Source: Oscillospiraceae bacterium | GTDB taxonomy: Bacteria; Bacillota; Clostridia; Oscillospirales; Ruminococcaceae | Direction: 5' to 3' | Assembly: GCA_024404915.1 (NCBI GenBank) | Contig: JAKSPJ010000003.1 | Location: 124,001 to 188,000, forward strand | DNA length: 64,000 bases | Part shown: piece after piece, positions 52,071 to 60,310 of the stretch | How positions within the stretch are numbered: the stretch's first letter is position 1 | Layout of the letters: each line of letters opens with the position of its first letter | Position numbers and translations under genes: made by a program | The notes under the pieces: generated by a model | What the model saw: the letters and a program-made list of their open reading frames with translations, nothing else | Told to the model about the DNA's origin: nothing | The model's database searches: none

Positions 52071-52850
52071 ATGCTGAACACAAAAAAACGAGTCTTTCTT
52101 TCAATGCTTGCAGTCTCTGCACTGCTGCTTTCTTCCTGCGGCCTGAATTCCAAGAAGGTTCATTCCATTGATGATCTGGAAGGCAAATTAATCGGCGTGC
52201 AGCTGGGCACTACTGCGGAGAGTCTGGCAAAGGAGGTTGACGATTCACGGGTGGAATTGTATGAAAAGGCAGCGGATGCAATTCAGTCTCTGAAGCAGGG
52301 CAAGATTGATGCTGTCATCGTTGACCTGGAAACTGCACAGGCATTTGTGGATGTGAATCCGAATATTGTAATGCTGGACGAACAATTCCCGGAAGAAAAG
52401 TATGCAATTGCAATTCCCATGGGTCAGACGAAGCTGCGCTCCCAGATTAATGAAGCACTTCGCAAGCTGACGGATGACGGCACCATGGAAAACATTAAGC
52501 TGAATTACGAAGGCGATGAAAAGGGCGAGCATCCTTATCAGCGCAAAGAGGGTGAGCGCAGAAATGGTACGCTGGTAATGGCGACCAATGCAGAATTCCC
52601 GCCTTATGAAGATGTGTATGCCAATGAGTTCGTTGGCTTTGATATCGATATGATGAATGCGGTTTGCGATTATCTTGATATGGATCTCCAGATCAAGGAT
52701 ATGGAATTCGACCACATTATCAGCGCAGTTAAGACAAAGGAAGTAGACGTCGGTGTGGCAGCTTTGTCTGTGACAGAGGACCGTGAAAAAGATGTGCTGT
52801 TCTCTGATAACTACGCTGTAACACATCAGGTGGTCATTGTTAGAAAATAA
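52071..52850 (+). CDS. amino-acid ABC transporter binding lipoprotein, circularly permuted order
   Basis: A 259-residue lipoprotein: signal peptide with lipobox LLSSCG (about 18-23). The binding-protein domains are in swapped order. The first module (about 28-165) has DLEGKLIGVQLGTTAESLA and QGKIDAVIVDLETA, normally the second lobe; the second module (about 168-259) has GTLVMATNAEFPPYEDVY and VGFDIDMMNAVCDYLDMD, normally the N-terminal part, and it ends where the other lobe would start. No permease or ATPase lies next to it. ATG 52071 has AAAGGA upstream; the longer frame lacks a site. Confidence 0.82.
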   Translation: MLNTKKRVFLSMLAVSALLLSSCGLNSKKVHSIDDLEGKLIGVQLGTTAESLAKEVDDSRVELYEKAADAIQSLKQGKIDAVIVDLETAQAFVDVNPNIVMLDEQFPEEKYAIAIPMGQTKLRSQINEALRKLTDDGTMENIKLNYEGDEKGEHPYQRKEGERRNGTLVMATNAEFPPYEDVYANEFVGFDIDMMNAVCDYLDMDLQIKDMEFDHIISAVKTKEVDVGVAALSVTEDREKDVLFSDNYAVTHQVVIVRK

Positions 52851-52861
52851 GGAAAGAAACG

Positions 52862-52897
52862 GGCTGTTCGCTGATGCAGTGGACAGCCTGATTTTAT
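52862..52897 (+). terminator. weak terminator after the binding lipoprotein
   Basis: Stem GGCTGTTC/GGACAGCC followed by TGATTTTAT. The T-run is short, so read-through into polA is possible. Confidence 0.5.
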
Positions 52898-52945
52898 AGG
52901 CATTTCAGGAAAGAGGAAATGCCTGGGGAAAGGAAGCGGACTGTT

Positions 52946-55480
52946 ATGAAGCTGCTGATTGTTGATGGCAACAGTATTCTGAATCGTGCGTTCTATGGCG
53001 TAAAAAATTTGTCAAATCGTCATGGTGTGCCAACCAATGCGATTTTCGGCTTTTTCAATATTCTTCTGAAAGCACAGGAGGATACAGCTGCGGAGCATAT
53101 CATTATTGCATTTGACCTGAAAGAAAAAACCTTTCGTCACAAGGCTTGCAGCTATTATAAGGCGAATCGCCACGGCATGCCGGAGGATCTGGCTGTGCAG
53201 ATGCCCTATACCAAACAGATCCTTGCTGCGCTGGGTTATCCGATTGTGACATGTGCCGGATGGGAAGCGGATGATATTCTGGGTACGCTTTCTGCTGCTT
53301 TTGCCGAGGAGCAGCATGAGTGTGTGCTTCTGACAGGAGACAGGGACAATTTCCAGCTGATTTCGGAGCGTGTCAGTGTGCGTTATCTGGGCAGGAAAGA
53401 GCCCGTTCAATATACAGAGAAAGTGTTTCGGGAGGAATACGGCTTTGACCCGATTCATATGGTGGACCTGAAGGCGCTGATGGGGGATACCAGTGATAAT
53501 ATCCCAGGCGTGAAGGGCGTTGGCGATAAAACGGCGATGCAGCTGATTCAGACATATGGCACGATAGATGCTGTATATACTAATCTGGACGATCACGCAG
53601 ATATTAAGAAGGGCGTGAAGGAAAAGCTGAAGCTGGGTGAAAAGGATGCAAGAGAAAGCTACTGGCTTGCTGCCATTGTCAGGGATGCGCCTGTCTCAAA
53701 GACACTGTCTGATTACGAGAGAAAACCTGTGGATGGGGAGGCTTTGTCTGAAGTGCTGACAGAGCTGGAGCTTTATAAGTTGATGGAACGGCTGAATGTG
53801 ACGGCATCTGCAGCGGCAGAACCGGCAGATGTGCTTCAGGCAGAGCCGATGGAAATTGTGACGCTGCATGATGCGGAACTGGAGGCTTTGAGTAACGGGG
53901 AAGAACCGCTGTATTTTCTCTGGAAGGAACCGATTCTGTATCTTGCATGGCAGAAGAAGGCTGCAAGAATTGTGGATCCCGGACAGATTATGGTATTCTT
54001 TCAGGGCAGTGCACCGAAATACGGCTTTGAAACCAAGGCGGCATATCACTATTGCCTGGACAGAAACGCTGTTTTGCAGAATGTGAAACAGGATGCTGCC
54101 ATCTGTGCCTATCTGCTGAATCCCTCTGCGCCGGAATACACCATACAGCAGCTGTGTGCGGGGGAGCACCTGCCGTATCCGGATGCCCAGGGGGAATATG
54201 CAGAAATCATGTCTATGCCGCTGCTTTCTGAAAGGCTTTCTGCACTGATTGCAGAGCAGGGAATGGAGCAGCTTTTCAGCGATATTGAAATGCCCTTGGT
54301 GGAAGTGCTTGCCAATATGGAACACTGCGGTGTTTCTGTGGATGCGGCTGGCGTGCGTGGATTTGGAGACCGCCTCCAGGAAAGCATCAGTGAAATAGAA
54401 GAAAAAATCCACGAATTAGCCGGGAGAAAATTTAATATTCTTTCCCCGAAACAGCTTGGAACTGTGCTTTTTGAGGACCTGCAGCTGCCTACAGGCAAAA
54501 AAACAAAAACCGGTTGGTCTACCAATGCGGAGGTGCTGGAAGCCCTTCGCACGCAGCATCCCATTGTGGAATATGTGCTGGAGTACAGACAGCTTTCCAA
54601 GCTTCTTTCCACATATGTAGAAGGCTTGTTGAAAGCAGTCTCCGCTGACGGAAAAATTCACACATCCTATCAGCAGACGGAAACCCGTACCGGCAGACTA
54701 TCTTCCACGGAGCCGAATTTGCAGAATATTCCTGTCCGTACACCTTTGGGCAGCGAAATGAGAAAGTTTTTTGTAGCATCGGAGGGGTGCGTTTTTCTGG
54801 ATGCGGACTACAGCCAGATTGAATTGCGCCTGGTGGCGCATCTGTGCAATGATGAAAATATGCGGAATACATTTGCAGAGGGCCTGGATATTCATCGATC
54901 CACTGCCGCAAAGGTTTTCAATATGCCGGAAGACATGGTGACCAAGGAAATGAGAAGTGCCGCCAAGGCAGTGAATTTCGGCATCATTTACGGCATCAGC
55001 GCATTTTCGCTGTCAAAGGATATTGGTGTGACCGTGGCAAAGGCAGATCGTTATATCAAGGATTATTTCCAATCCTATCCCAATGTGGAACGGTTTATGA
55101 ATGAAACGGTGGAAAGTGCCAGAGCGCTTGGCTTTGTCACCACACTGTACGGCAGAAAGCGTTACGTTCCGGAGCTGCGTTCTTCTAACAAGAATGTGCA
55201 GGCCGCCGGAAAACGTATTGCTATGAATACGCCGATTCAGGGCACAGCAGCGGATATTATAAAAGCGGCAATGGTAAAAGTATACCGCAGACTGAAAGCA
55301 GAGGTGCCGGAGGCAAAGCTGATTCTTCAGATTCATGACGAACTGATTGTTGAGGTACCCCATGCTTATGCGGAATCTGCTGCGGTGATTCTGAAAGAGG
55401 AGATGGAACAGGTGTGTCAGCTGAGCGTGCCCCTGACCGTAGATGTACAGGAAGGCGGCAGTTGGTATGAGACGCATTGA
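52946..55480 (+). CDS. polA: DNA polymerase I
   Basis: An 844-residue family A polymerase. The 5' nuclease domain (1 to about 290) has LLIVDGNSILNRAFYG and GWEADDILGTL; the middle domain (about 300-470) lacks the D-x-E motif and other acidic residues of the 3'-5' exonuclease; the polymerase domain shows TGRLSSTEPNLQNIPVRT near 590, LDADYSQIELRLVAHL near 616, and LQIHDELIVEVP near 800. It probably lacks proofreading, as in other Bacillota. The ATG at 52946 follows AAAGGA by 11 bases. Confidence 0.95.
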   Translation: MKLLIVDGNSILNRAFYGVKNLSNRHGVPTNAIFGFFNILLKAQEDTAAEHIIIAFDLKEKTFRHKACSYYKANRHGMPEDLAVQMPYTKQILAALGYPIVTCAGWEADDILGTLSAAFAEEQHECVLLTGDRDNFQLISERVSVRYLGRKEPVQYTEKVFREEYGFDPIHMVDLKALMGDTSDNIPGVKGVGDKTAMQLIQTYGTIDAVYTNLDDHADIKKGVKEKLKLGEKDARESYWLAAIVRDAPVSKTLSDYERKPVDGEALSEVLTELELYKLMERLNVTASAAAEPADVLQAEPMEIVTLHDAELEALSNGEEPLYFLWKEPILYLAWQKKAARIVDPGQIMVFFQGSAPKYGFETKAAYHYCLDRNAVLQNVKQDAAICAYLLNPSAPEYTIQQLCAGEHLPYPDAQGEYAEIMSMPLLSERLSALIAEQGMEQLFSDIEMPLVEVLANMEHCGVSVDAAGVRGFGDRLQESISEIEEKIHELAGRKFNILSPKQLGTVLFEDLQLPTGKKTKTGWSTNAEVLEALRTQHPIVEYVLEYRQLSKLLSTYVEGLLKAVSADGKIHTSYQQTETRTGRLSSTEPNLQNIPVRTPLGSEMRKFFVASEGCVFLDADYSQIELRLVAHLCNDENMRNTFAEGLDIHRSTAAKVFNMPEDMVTKEMRSAAKAVNFGIIYGISAFSLSKDIGVTVAKADRYIKDYFQSYPNVERFMNETVESARALGFVTTLYGRKRYVPELRSSNKNVQAAGKRIAMNTPIQGTAADIIKAAMVKVYRRLKAEVPEAKLILQIHDELIVEVPHAYAESAAVILKEEMEQVCQLSVPLTVDVQEGGSWYETH

Positions 55481-55901
55481 GATGTTTTCAGAGCAGTGGA
55501 TTCATGATGTTGCGGAGCTGGCAAAGCAGTGCTTTACAACGCCCTGGTCGGAGGATATTTACCGCCGTGAACTGGATAATCCTCAATCCATCGGGTTTGT
55601 GTGCAGGGAAGAGGATGGGATAATCGGATTCATACACTGCAATTTTGTGCTGGATGAGCTGACACTGAATACGTTGTGTGTGGACGAAGCCTATCGCCGG
55701 CAGGGCGTGGCGAAAATGTTGTGGCAGGCTGTAACGGAGATGATGGGCGGTGTGTGTACCTGCTGTTACCTGGAGGTGCGTGAGAGCAATCTGCCGGCAC
55801 GACGTTTGTATGAATCCCTCGGATTTGAACAAAACGGGTACCGTTCAAAGTATTACAGCCAGCCGGATGAGGCGGCTGTACTGATGATATGCAGTCTTTG
55901 A
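55467..55901 (+). CDS. rimI: ribosomal protein alanine N-acetyltransferase-like GNAT
   Basis: A 144-residue GNAT protein with LCVDEAYRRQGVAKMLWQAV (acyl-CoA loop) near 76-95 and LEVRESNLPARRLYESLGF near 107-125, the pattern of RimI. It would acetylate the N-terminus of ribosomal protein S18 or another protein. It overlaps polA by 14 bases. Starts at ATG 55467. Confidence 0.83.
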   Translation: MRRIEMFSEQWIHDVAELAKQCFTTPWSEDIYRRELDNPQSIGFVCREEDGIIGFIHCNFVLDELTLNTLCVDEAYRRQGVAKMLWQAVTEMMGGVCTCCYLEVRESNLPARRLYESLGFEQNGYRSKYYSQPDEAAVLMICSL

Positions 55902-55912
55902 GCAGAATAGGA

Positions 55913-55945
55913 AAAGGGAGAACCGGTTGGTTCTCCCTTTTTGCA
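55913..55945. terminator. terminator after rimI
   Basis: Stem GGGAGAACC/GGTTCTCCC, four-base loop and a T-run, between rimI and the convergent phosphatase gene. Confidence 0.85.
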
Positions 55946-55968
55946 ATATGAATTAATGGATCAGAATA

Positions 55969-56856
55969 TTATCCTTCTTCTGATGTGTCAGATAAGGCGC
56001 TTTCTTCGTTGTGAGCGTTATACTCCGCAGGGCAGATGACAATGCAGGTGACATTGTCATATCCGCCATTGGCAATAGCCTGTTCTGCCAGTGCCTTGGC
56101 AGGATGAACCGGCTTGGTATTCAGAACAGTGGAAATCTGGTCATCCGTGCACATATCTGTCAGACCGTCACTGCACAGCAGGAGGGGATCAAAGCGGGAA
56201 ATGGCGGGATATGTCTGCACACTCAGACCGATTCCACGGTTGTCCATGCCGATATACGCTGTCAGAGCATGGGCATCATGGCTGATTCTTGCCTCTTCTT
56301 CCGTGTAAAGATTTGCACGCAGCTTTTCCGCCGCAACAGTCTGGTCATCTGTGATTTGCACCACATGTCCGTTGCGCAGCTGATAAACTCTGCTGTCACC
56401 GATGCTGAATACCTGTGCCTTTTCATCATCCATGCAAACCAGAACCATGGTGGTTCCGCTGCGGACACATTGGCGGTCTTCAATCATACGCTGAATGCGG
56501 TCATTTGCTGTGTCAGCAAATCGGTTAATCATGAGCAAAAGCTCGGAATCCTCTGCTTCGCTGAGCTGAGGAATATACTCTGCAAGGGTATGCGCTGCAA
56601 TTGCAGAGGCCTCCGCTCCAAAGGCTTCGCCGCCCATACCATCAAAAACAGCAAAAAATTTACGTCGTTCCAGATTTTCTGCAACGGCATGACATTCTTT
56701 TTCTTCTTCTCTTGTGCCGATTCCGTCTGCATAAAAGTAATCCTGATTTTCAGTTCGCAGACATCCTGTATGGGATGCGGTATACACATGCAGCATATAA
56801 TCGGCAAGCATTTCGTCCTGATCTGCCTTCCCGAAAAGATTTTGCAATACGCCCAT
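55969..56856 (-). CDS. PP2C-family serine/threonine phosphatase
   Basis: A 295-residue metal-dependent phosphatase. Ordered PP2C motifs are seen: RTENQDYFY near 35-43, VFDGMGGEAFG near 70-80, SIGDSRVYQLRNG near 152-164, LLLCSDGLTDM near 228-238 and GGYDNVTCIV near 265-274. It would counteract Ser/Thr kinases. No Hanks kinase is adjacent, which is unlike the common prpC-prkC pair. Acidic tail of about 15 residues. Confidence 0.9.
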   Translation of the reverse strand: MGVLQNLFGKADQDEMLADYMLHVYTASHTGCLRTENQDYFYADGIGTREEEKECHAVAENLERRKFFAVFDGMGGEAFGAEASAIAAHTLAEYIPQLSEAEDSELLLMINRFADTANDRIQRMIEDRQCVRSGTTMVLVCMDDEKAQVFSIGDSRVYQLRNGHVVQITDDQTVAAEKLRANLYTEEEARISHDAHALTAYIGMDNRGIGLSVQTYPAISRFDPLLLCSDGLTDMCTDDQISTVLNTKPVHPAKALAEQAIANGGYDNVTCIVICPAEYNAHNEESALSDTSEEG

Positions 56857-57153
56857 AAAGCCTCCGTAATCATTGCATTTGTTGGGAATATAATTTTCGT
56901 GCCATTCCTGTCAGAACATCACAGTGAGAAACACCTGAGCGCAGGGCATCTGTGACAGAGGGTTCCGGTGTGGTTCTGCTATGGCAGTCCCATATATTAT
57001 ATCACATTTTTTTCTTTTTTGCAAGTATGTGCGGAGAATTTGGATAATCCTAAACAAATTGAAACGCAAATTTTAGCATTGAATTCCGAAAATTTAAAAA
57101 AAGCAAAATAGTCCATGTGATTATGCATAAATTGCGATGTTGTTTTTTGTGCA
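56857..57153. other. 297-base intergenic region between the PP2C gene and tcdA
   Basis: It contains the PP2C promoter (minus strand TTGCAA 57019-57024, TATAAT 56996-57001, 17-base spacer) and about 130 bases of leader. The stretch 57030-57120 is AT-rich and no other element was seen. No T-run hairpin for tcdA is clear. Confidence 0.55.
56996..57024 (-). promoter_or_regulatory. promoter of the PP2C gene
   Basis: On the minus strand TTGCAA and TATAAT, 17-base spacer; the ATG of the phosphatase is 140 bases downstream. Confidence 0.7.
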
Positions 57154-57885
57154 TCAAGCCTTGCTTGGGCGTACTTCTGTTTTTATAAGGTCATTGATTA
57201 CAGCACCGGCGATGAGCAAACCAGCAGTGGCAGGCACAAATGCATTGGAAGCAGGTGTGGTTTTTCCATGTTTATTTTTTTCAGCGTTGACAGGGACAAT
57301 CGGTGTTTCCTCCGAAAACAGCACTTTCAGTTTTTTTATGCCCCGTTTCCGCAGCTCATAACGCATAACACGGGCCAGGGGGCAGGTGTTGGTCTGATAG
57401 ATATCTGCAATGCGAAGCATGGATGGCTCCAGCTTATTGCCGGTACCCATAGAAGAAATAACCGGTACGCCGCAGCTTTGCGCCTGTATGATGATTTCAA
57501 TTTTTCCCTTTACGGTATCAATGGCATCCACGACATAATCATACTGTGAAAAATCAAACTGTGCTGCTGTTTCCGGAAGATAAAAGCAGGGATATGCATT
57601 GACTGAAGTATCTGGGCTGATATCATGGATGCGTTCTGCGGCAACGTCCACTTTGCGCTGACCTATCGTGCTGTGAAGTGCAAGAATCTGGCGGTTCAGG
57701 TTGCTGATGCTGACGGTATCATGGTCAATCAGGTCCAGTGTACCGATACCGCTTCTTGCCAGTGCTTCAACGACATAGCCGCCGACACCGCCGACACCGA
57801 ATACAGCCACACGAGCGTTTTTCAGGCGTGTGATGCCTTCATCACCGACCATCATTGCCAAACGTGAAAATTGTTCTTCTGCCAT
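57154..57885 (-). CDS. tcdA: tRNA threonylcarbamoyladenosine dehydratase
   Basis: A 243-residue E1-like enzyme that uses ATP to cyclise t6A in tRNA. It has the nucleotide loop VFGVGGVGGYVVEALARSG near 28-46, DHDTVSISNLNRQI near 53-66, VVDAIDTVKGK near 110-120 and RVMRYELRKRGI near 172-183. Length and end are typical of TcdA. AAAGGAT lies upstream. Confidence 0.9.
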   Translation of the reverse strand: MAEEQFSRLAMMVGDEGITRLKNARVAVFGVGGVGGYVVEALARSGIGTLDLIDHDTVSISNLNRQILALHSTIGQRKVDVAAERIHDISPDTSVNAYPCFYLPETAAQFDFSQYDYVVDAIDTVKGKIEIIIQAQSCGVPVISSMGTGNKLEPSMLRIADIYQTNTCPLARVMRYELRKRGIKKLKVLFSEETPIVPVNAEKNKHGKTTPASNAFVPATAGLLIAGAVINDLIKTEVRPSKA

Positions 57886-57930
57886 TTGATTTCATCCTTT
57901 CTGAATTGACAGTGCATTTCCATATATAGT

Positions 57931-57959
57931 ATTATATCGTATTGGGGCGGGAATGTCAA
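57931..57959 (-). promoter_or_regulatory. promoter of tcdA
   Basis: On the minus strand TTGACA (57954-57959) and TATAAT (57931-57936), 17-base spacer, directly next to the mannanase terminator. Confidence 0.8.
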
Positions 57960-57961
57960 CA

Positions 57962-58003
57962 AAAAAGGCAGTTCTTCGCATCAGATACGAAGAACTGCCT
58001 TTC
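57962..58003 (-). terminator. terminator of the mannanase gene
   Basis: Perfect stem GGCAGTTCTTCG/CGAAGAACTGCC with a nine-base loop; followed by TTTTTT on the minus strand. Confidence 0.87.
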
Positions 58004-58018
58004 GGAGAGGGTTTTATA

Positions 58019-59863
58019 TTAGAATTGATCAATAATCATTGCAACGAATTGAAGAATGAGAATGACATCATCTGTGCCTGCAACTGTATCCTTGTTGACA
58101 TCTGCATTCCGCAGGCCGTTTCCGGTAATTATGGCACCATTGTCTTCTGCCAGGTAACGTGCCAGGAGAACTGCATCTGCCACATCAACGCTGCCGTCAT
58201 CATTGGTATCGCCCAGCAACACTGCTTCCGGCACGGATGTGGAAGCATCTGTTGTTGTTGTTGTAATTGTAGTTGTTGCAGAATCCTTTGTGATGACTGT
58301 TGTAGTCGTTGTGGTGACTGCGGTGGTTGTGGTGGTAACAGTTGTGGTTTCTTTAATGGGTTCATCTGTGAATACGGTGCACTTCTTGGCTGTTTCCTTC
58401 CAGCCGTTTGCGCCATTGATGACCACTTCGCCCCATTCCGCAGAAAGCTTGCCGCCGGCATTTGCATTGCTCATATCCAGATACTCCACGCCGCCGCCAT
58501 TGCCGTACCAGCTCCATGCCATCCAGCCGATTTCCTGCTGTTCTGCATATTCCATGATGTAGTCTTCCTGTACATCGCCGTCAGAATGCTTGTACCCGAA
58601 TTCGCCGATGACAAGGCAGAGATTGCGTGCCTTCATGCTGTCCATAATGGATTTAATCATGCTCTTGGTGCCGCCTGCATATCCGTACATATGGACGGAG
58701 AACATCGTATTGTGCTCCGGGTCAGCCTCCAGAACCTTTGCACCGCCGTTGATGACAGTGGAAGCAGTCTGACCCCATCCGCCTGCATCACACATAATGC
58801 AGTGCTGCAGACCGGCATCACGAATAACCTTGACAGCCTCTGTGTATGCGCTTGCCCATTCGGAATCATTGCCTGTGCCCTGCCACTCGTTGGCAATGTT
58901 GATAATCACAGTATCTTCATGTCCCTTCAGAACGCCGGCCAGGTCATCTGCAAAATACTTCGCTGCGGTAAGCAGGGATTCTTTGCTGTTGTCACCTGTG
59001 ACATCGTGGACTTCAAAGACGGCAACCAGATTGTTCTTTGCGCATTCTTCAATCAGATGTGCCACTTCGCCCGGCTTGTTCTTATCGTACTTTACGCCGT
59101 TGCCCAGAACGATACGGACCACGTTCGCACCGTAATCGGAGATTTCCTTCAGTGCTGCTTCAGTCAGACCATCCCAGCTGTACCAGGTATATGCGTAGTT
59201 TGTGCCTCGCATGATGAATGGATTGTGGTTGGCATCACGCAGAACAGCGCCGTCAACATAGAAGCCGTCCTTCGGTTCAACGGTTTCAGAAGCACTGCCG
59301 CCAAGTTCCAGATTGGAAATGGTAACACTGCCGCTGATGGTTTTGCCTTCGGATGCGGGCATGACCATCATGTTGATGCGGTGGACGGCGTAGGCGTCTG
59401 CCAAAGAGGTGACATCTCCTTTTCCGTCCAGCATCCATTCATCTGACTGGAGATAATAGGAAAGCTCGGTGGATTCACCGCCTTCCAGGGTGGTCCAGTT
59501 GGCAGTCTGATACCAGGACCAGTTCGCACCTGTGCCAAGGGCAATCTGGAACCCGATGGTATCCTTGCTGTCATTTGTCAGTGTGAAAGAAAGCCTGGTG
59601 TAGTCGGACCAGTCCCAGCCGTCTCCGCTCTGGGCACAGAAGCCGGCCACATTGTCCCCCTGGTCAGCCTTGGAAAAGGTGATGGTGGTCTGACCGTCAC
59701 TGTCGGTGAGCGTGTCGGTGCCTTCCTGATAGCCCACGGTTTTTTCCCATGAGTACCCGCCTGCACCGCTTGCCGCAAAGGCTCCGATGCCTGTCATGGC
59801 ATTGCAGGAAGCAGCTGCCACAATCAGTGAGGTGATGCCGGAAAAGAATGCGTTTCGTTTCAT
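58019..59863 (-). CDS. dockerin-bearing GH5 glycoside hydrolase, likely endo-beta-1,4-mannanase
   Basis: A 614-residue secreted enzyme. Signal peptide 1-32; a carbohydrate-binding-like beta-sandwich domain about 36-190; GH5 catalytic domain about 200-498 with acid/base Glu in INIANEW (about E326) and nucleophile in VIGEFG (about E421). AVFEVHDVTGDN is the pattern of GH5_8 mannanases. A Thr-rich linker (about 505-545) leads to a type I dockerin with two calcium loops (DTNDDGSVDVADAV and DVNKDTVAGTDDV). It would dock to a cellulosome scaffold. ATG 59863 has AAGGAGG upstream. Confidence 0.88.
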   Translation of the reverse strand: MKRNAFFSGITSLIVAAASCNAMTGIGAFAASGAGGYSWEKTVGYQEGTDTLTDSDGQTTITFSKADQGDNVAGFCAQSGDGWDWSDYTRLSFTLTNDSKDTIGFQIALGTGANWSWYQTANWTTLEGGESTELSYYLQSDEWMLDGKGDVTSLADAYAVHRINMMVMPASEGKTISGSVTISNLELGGSASETVEPKDGFYVDGAVLRDANHNPFIMRGTNYAYTWYSWDGLTEAALKEISDYGANVVRIVLGNGVKYDKNKPGEVAHLIEECAKNNLVAVFEVHDVTGDNSKESLLTAAKYFADDLAGVLKGHEDTVIINIANEWQGTGNDSEWASAYTEAVKVIRDAGLQHCIMCDAGGWGQTASTVINGGAKVLEADPEHNTMFSVHMYGYAGGTKSMIKSIMDSMKARNLCLVIGEFGYKHSDGDVQEDYIMEYAEQQEIGWMAWSWYGNGGGVEYLDMSNANAGGKLSAEWGEVVINGANGWKETAKKCTVFTDEPIKETTTVTTTTTAVTTTTTTVITKDSATTTITTTTTDASTSVPEAVLLGDTNDDGSVDVADAVLLARYLAEDNGAIITGNGLRNADVNKDTVAGTDDVILILQFVAMIIDQF

Positions 59864-59913
59864 AAAAATTCCTCCTTCATATGTTTGGTTGCTCGATTTC
59901 ACTTGTATTATGT

Positions 59914-59942
59914 ATTATAAACTATATTTTACGGAATGTCAA
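59914..59942 (-). promoter_or_regulatory. promoter of the mannanase gene
   Basis: On the minus strand TTGACA (59937-59942) and TATAAT (59914-59919), 17-base spacer, 45 bases upstream of the start. Confidence 0.82.
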
Positions 59943-60214
59943 ACGTTTTCTATGATATTTCATGAAAAAGTGAAAGAAAGACATATGGTTAAAGTTACTT
60001 TCGGCGAATTATATAATTATAATGAAGCGTTTAAGTAAATATCACGAATAAAAACAGACATGTTCATGTTCAGAACAGGCAGAAAGAGAAACAGACGGAA
60101 TTGATACAGGCGGAGTCCTGCAAAAGCCTCAGCGTTTTGGACGTAAGGAGACCTGTAAATGCGGTAAAAATTATCCTGCACTATAAAAAAATAGGATAGA
60201 ATTACAAAATATAC
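59943..60214. other. intergenic region before RNase J
   Basis: About 270 bases between the mannanase promoter and the RNase J promoter. A frame at 59787-60038 crosses it but is a shadow. The part 60095-60165 has weak paired segments (ACAGG/CCTGT and GGAGTCC/GGAC) that could fold, but no known RNA was recognised. Confidence 0.4.
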
Positions 60215-60243
60215 TTGACTTTTTTTATTGTATCGCTTATACT
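60215..60243 (+). promoter_or_regulatory. promoter of rnj
   Basis: TTGACT (60215-60220) and TATACT (60238-60243), 17-base spacer, 65 bases upstream of the start. Confidence 0.75.
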
Positions 60244-60310
60244 TATTCTGTATTGGTATGTCAAAATGATTGCTGTGCGACGTTATCACAGCTGAAAGAG
60301 AGGTAAACAT

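Noticed and set aside
57953..59446. 497-codon frame on the plus strand
   Set aside because: Antisense to the mannanase and rich in Cys; it also runs through the terminator and promoter of neighbouring genes.
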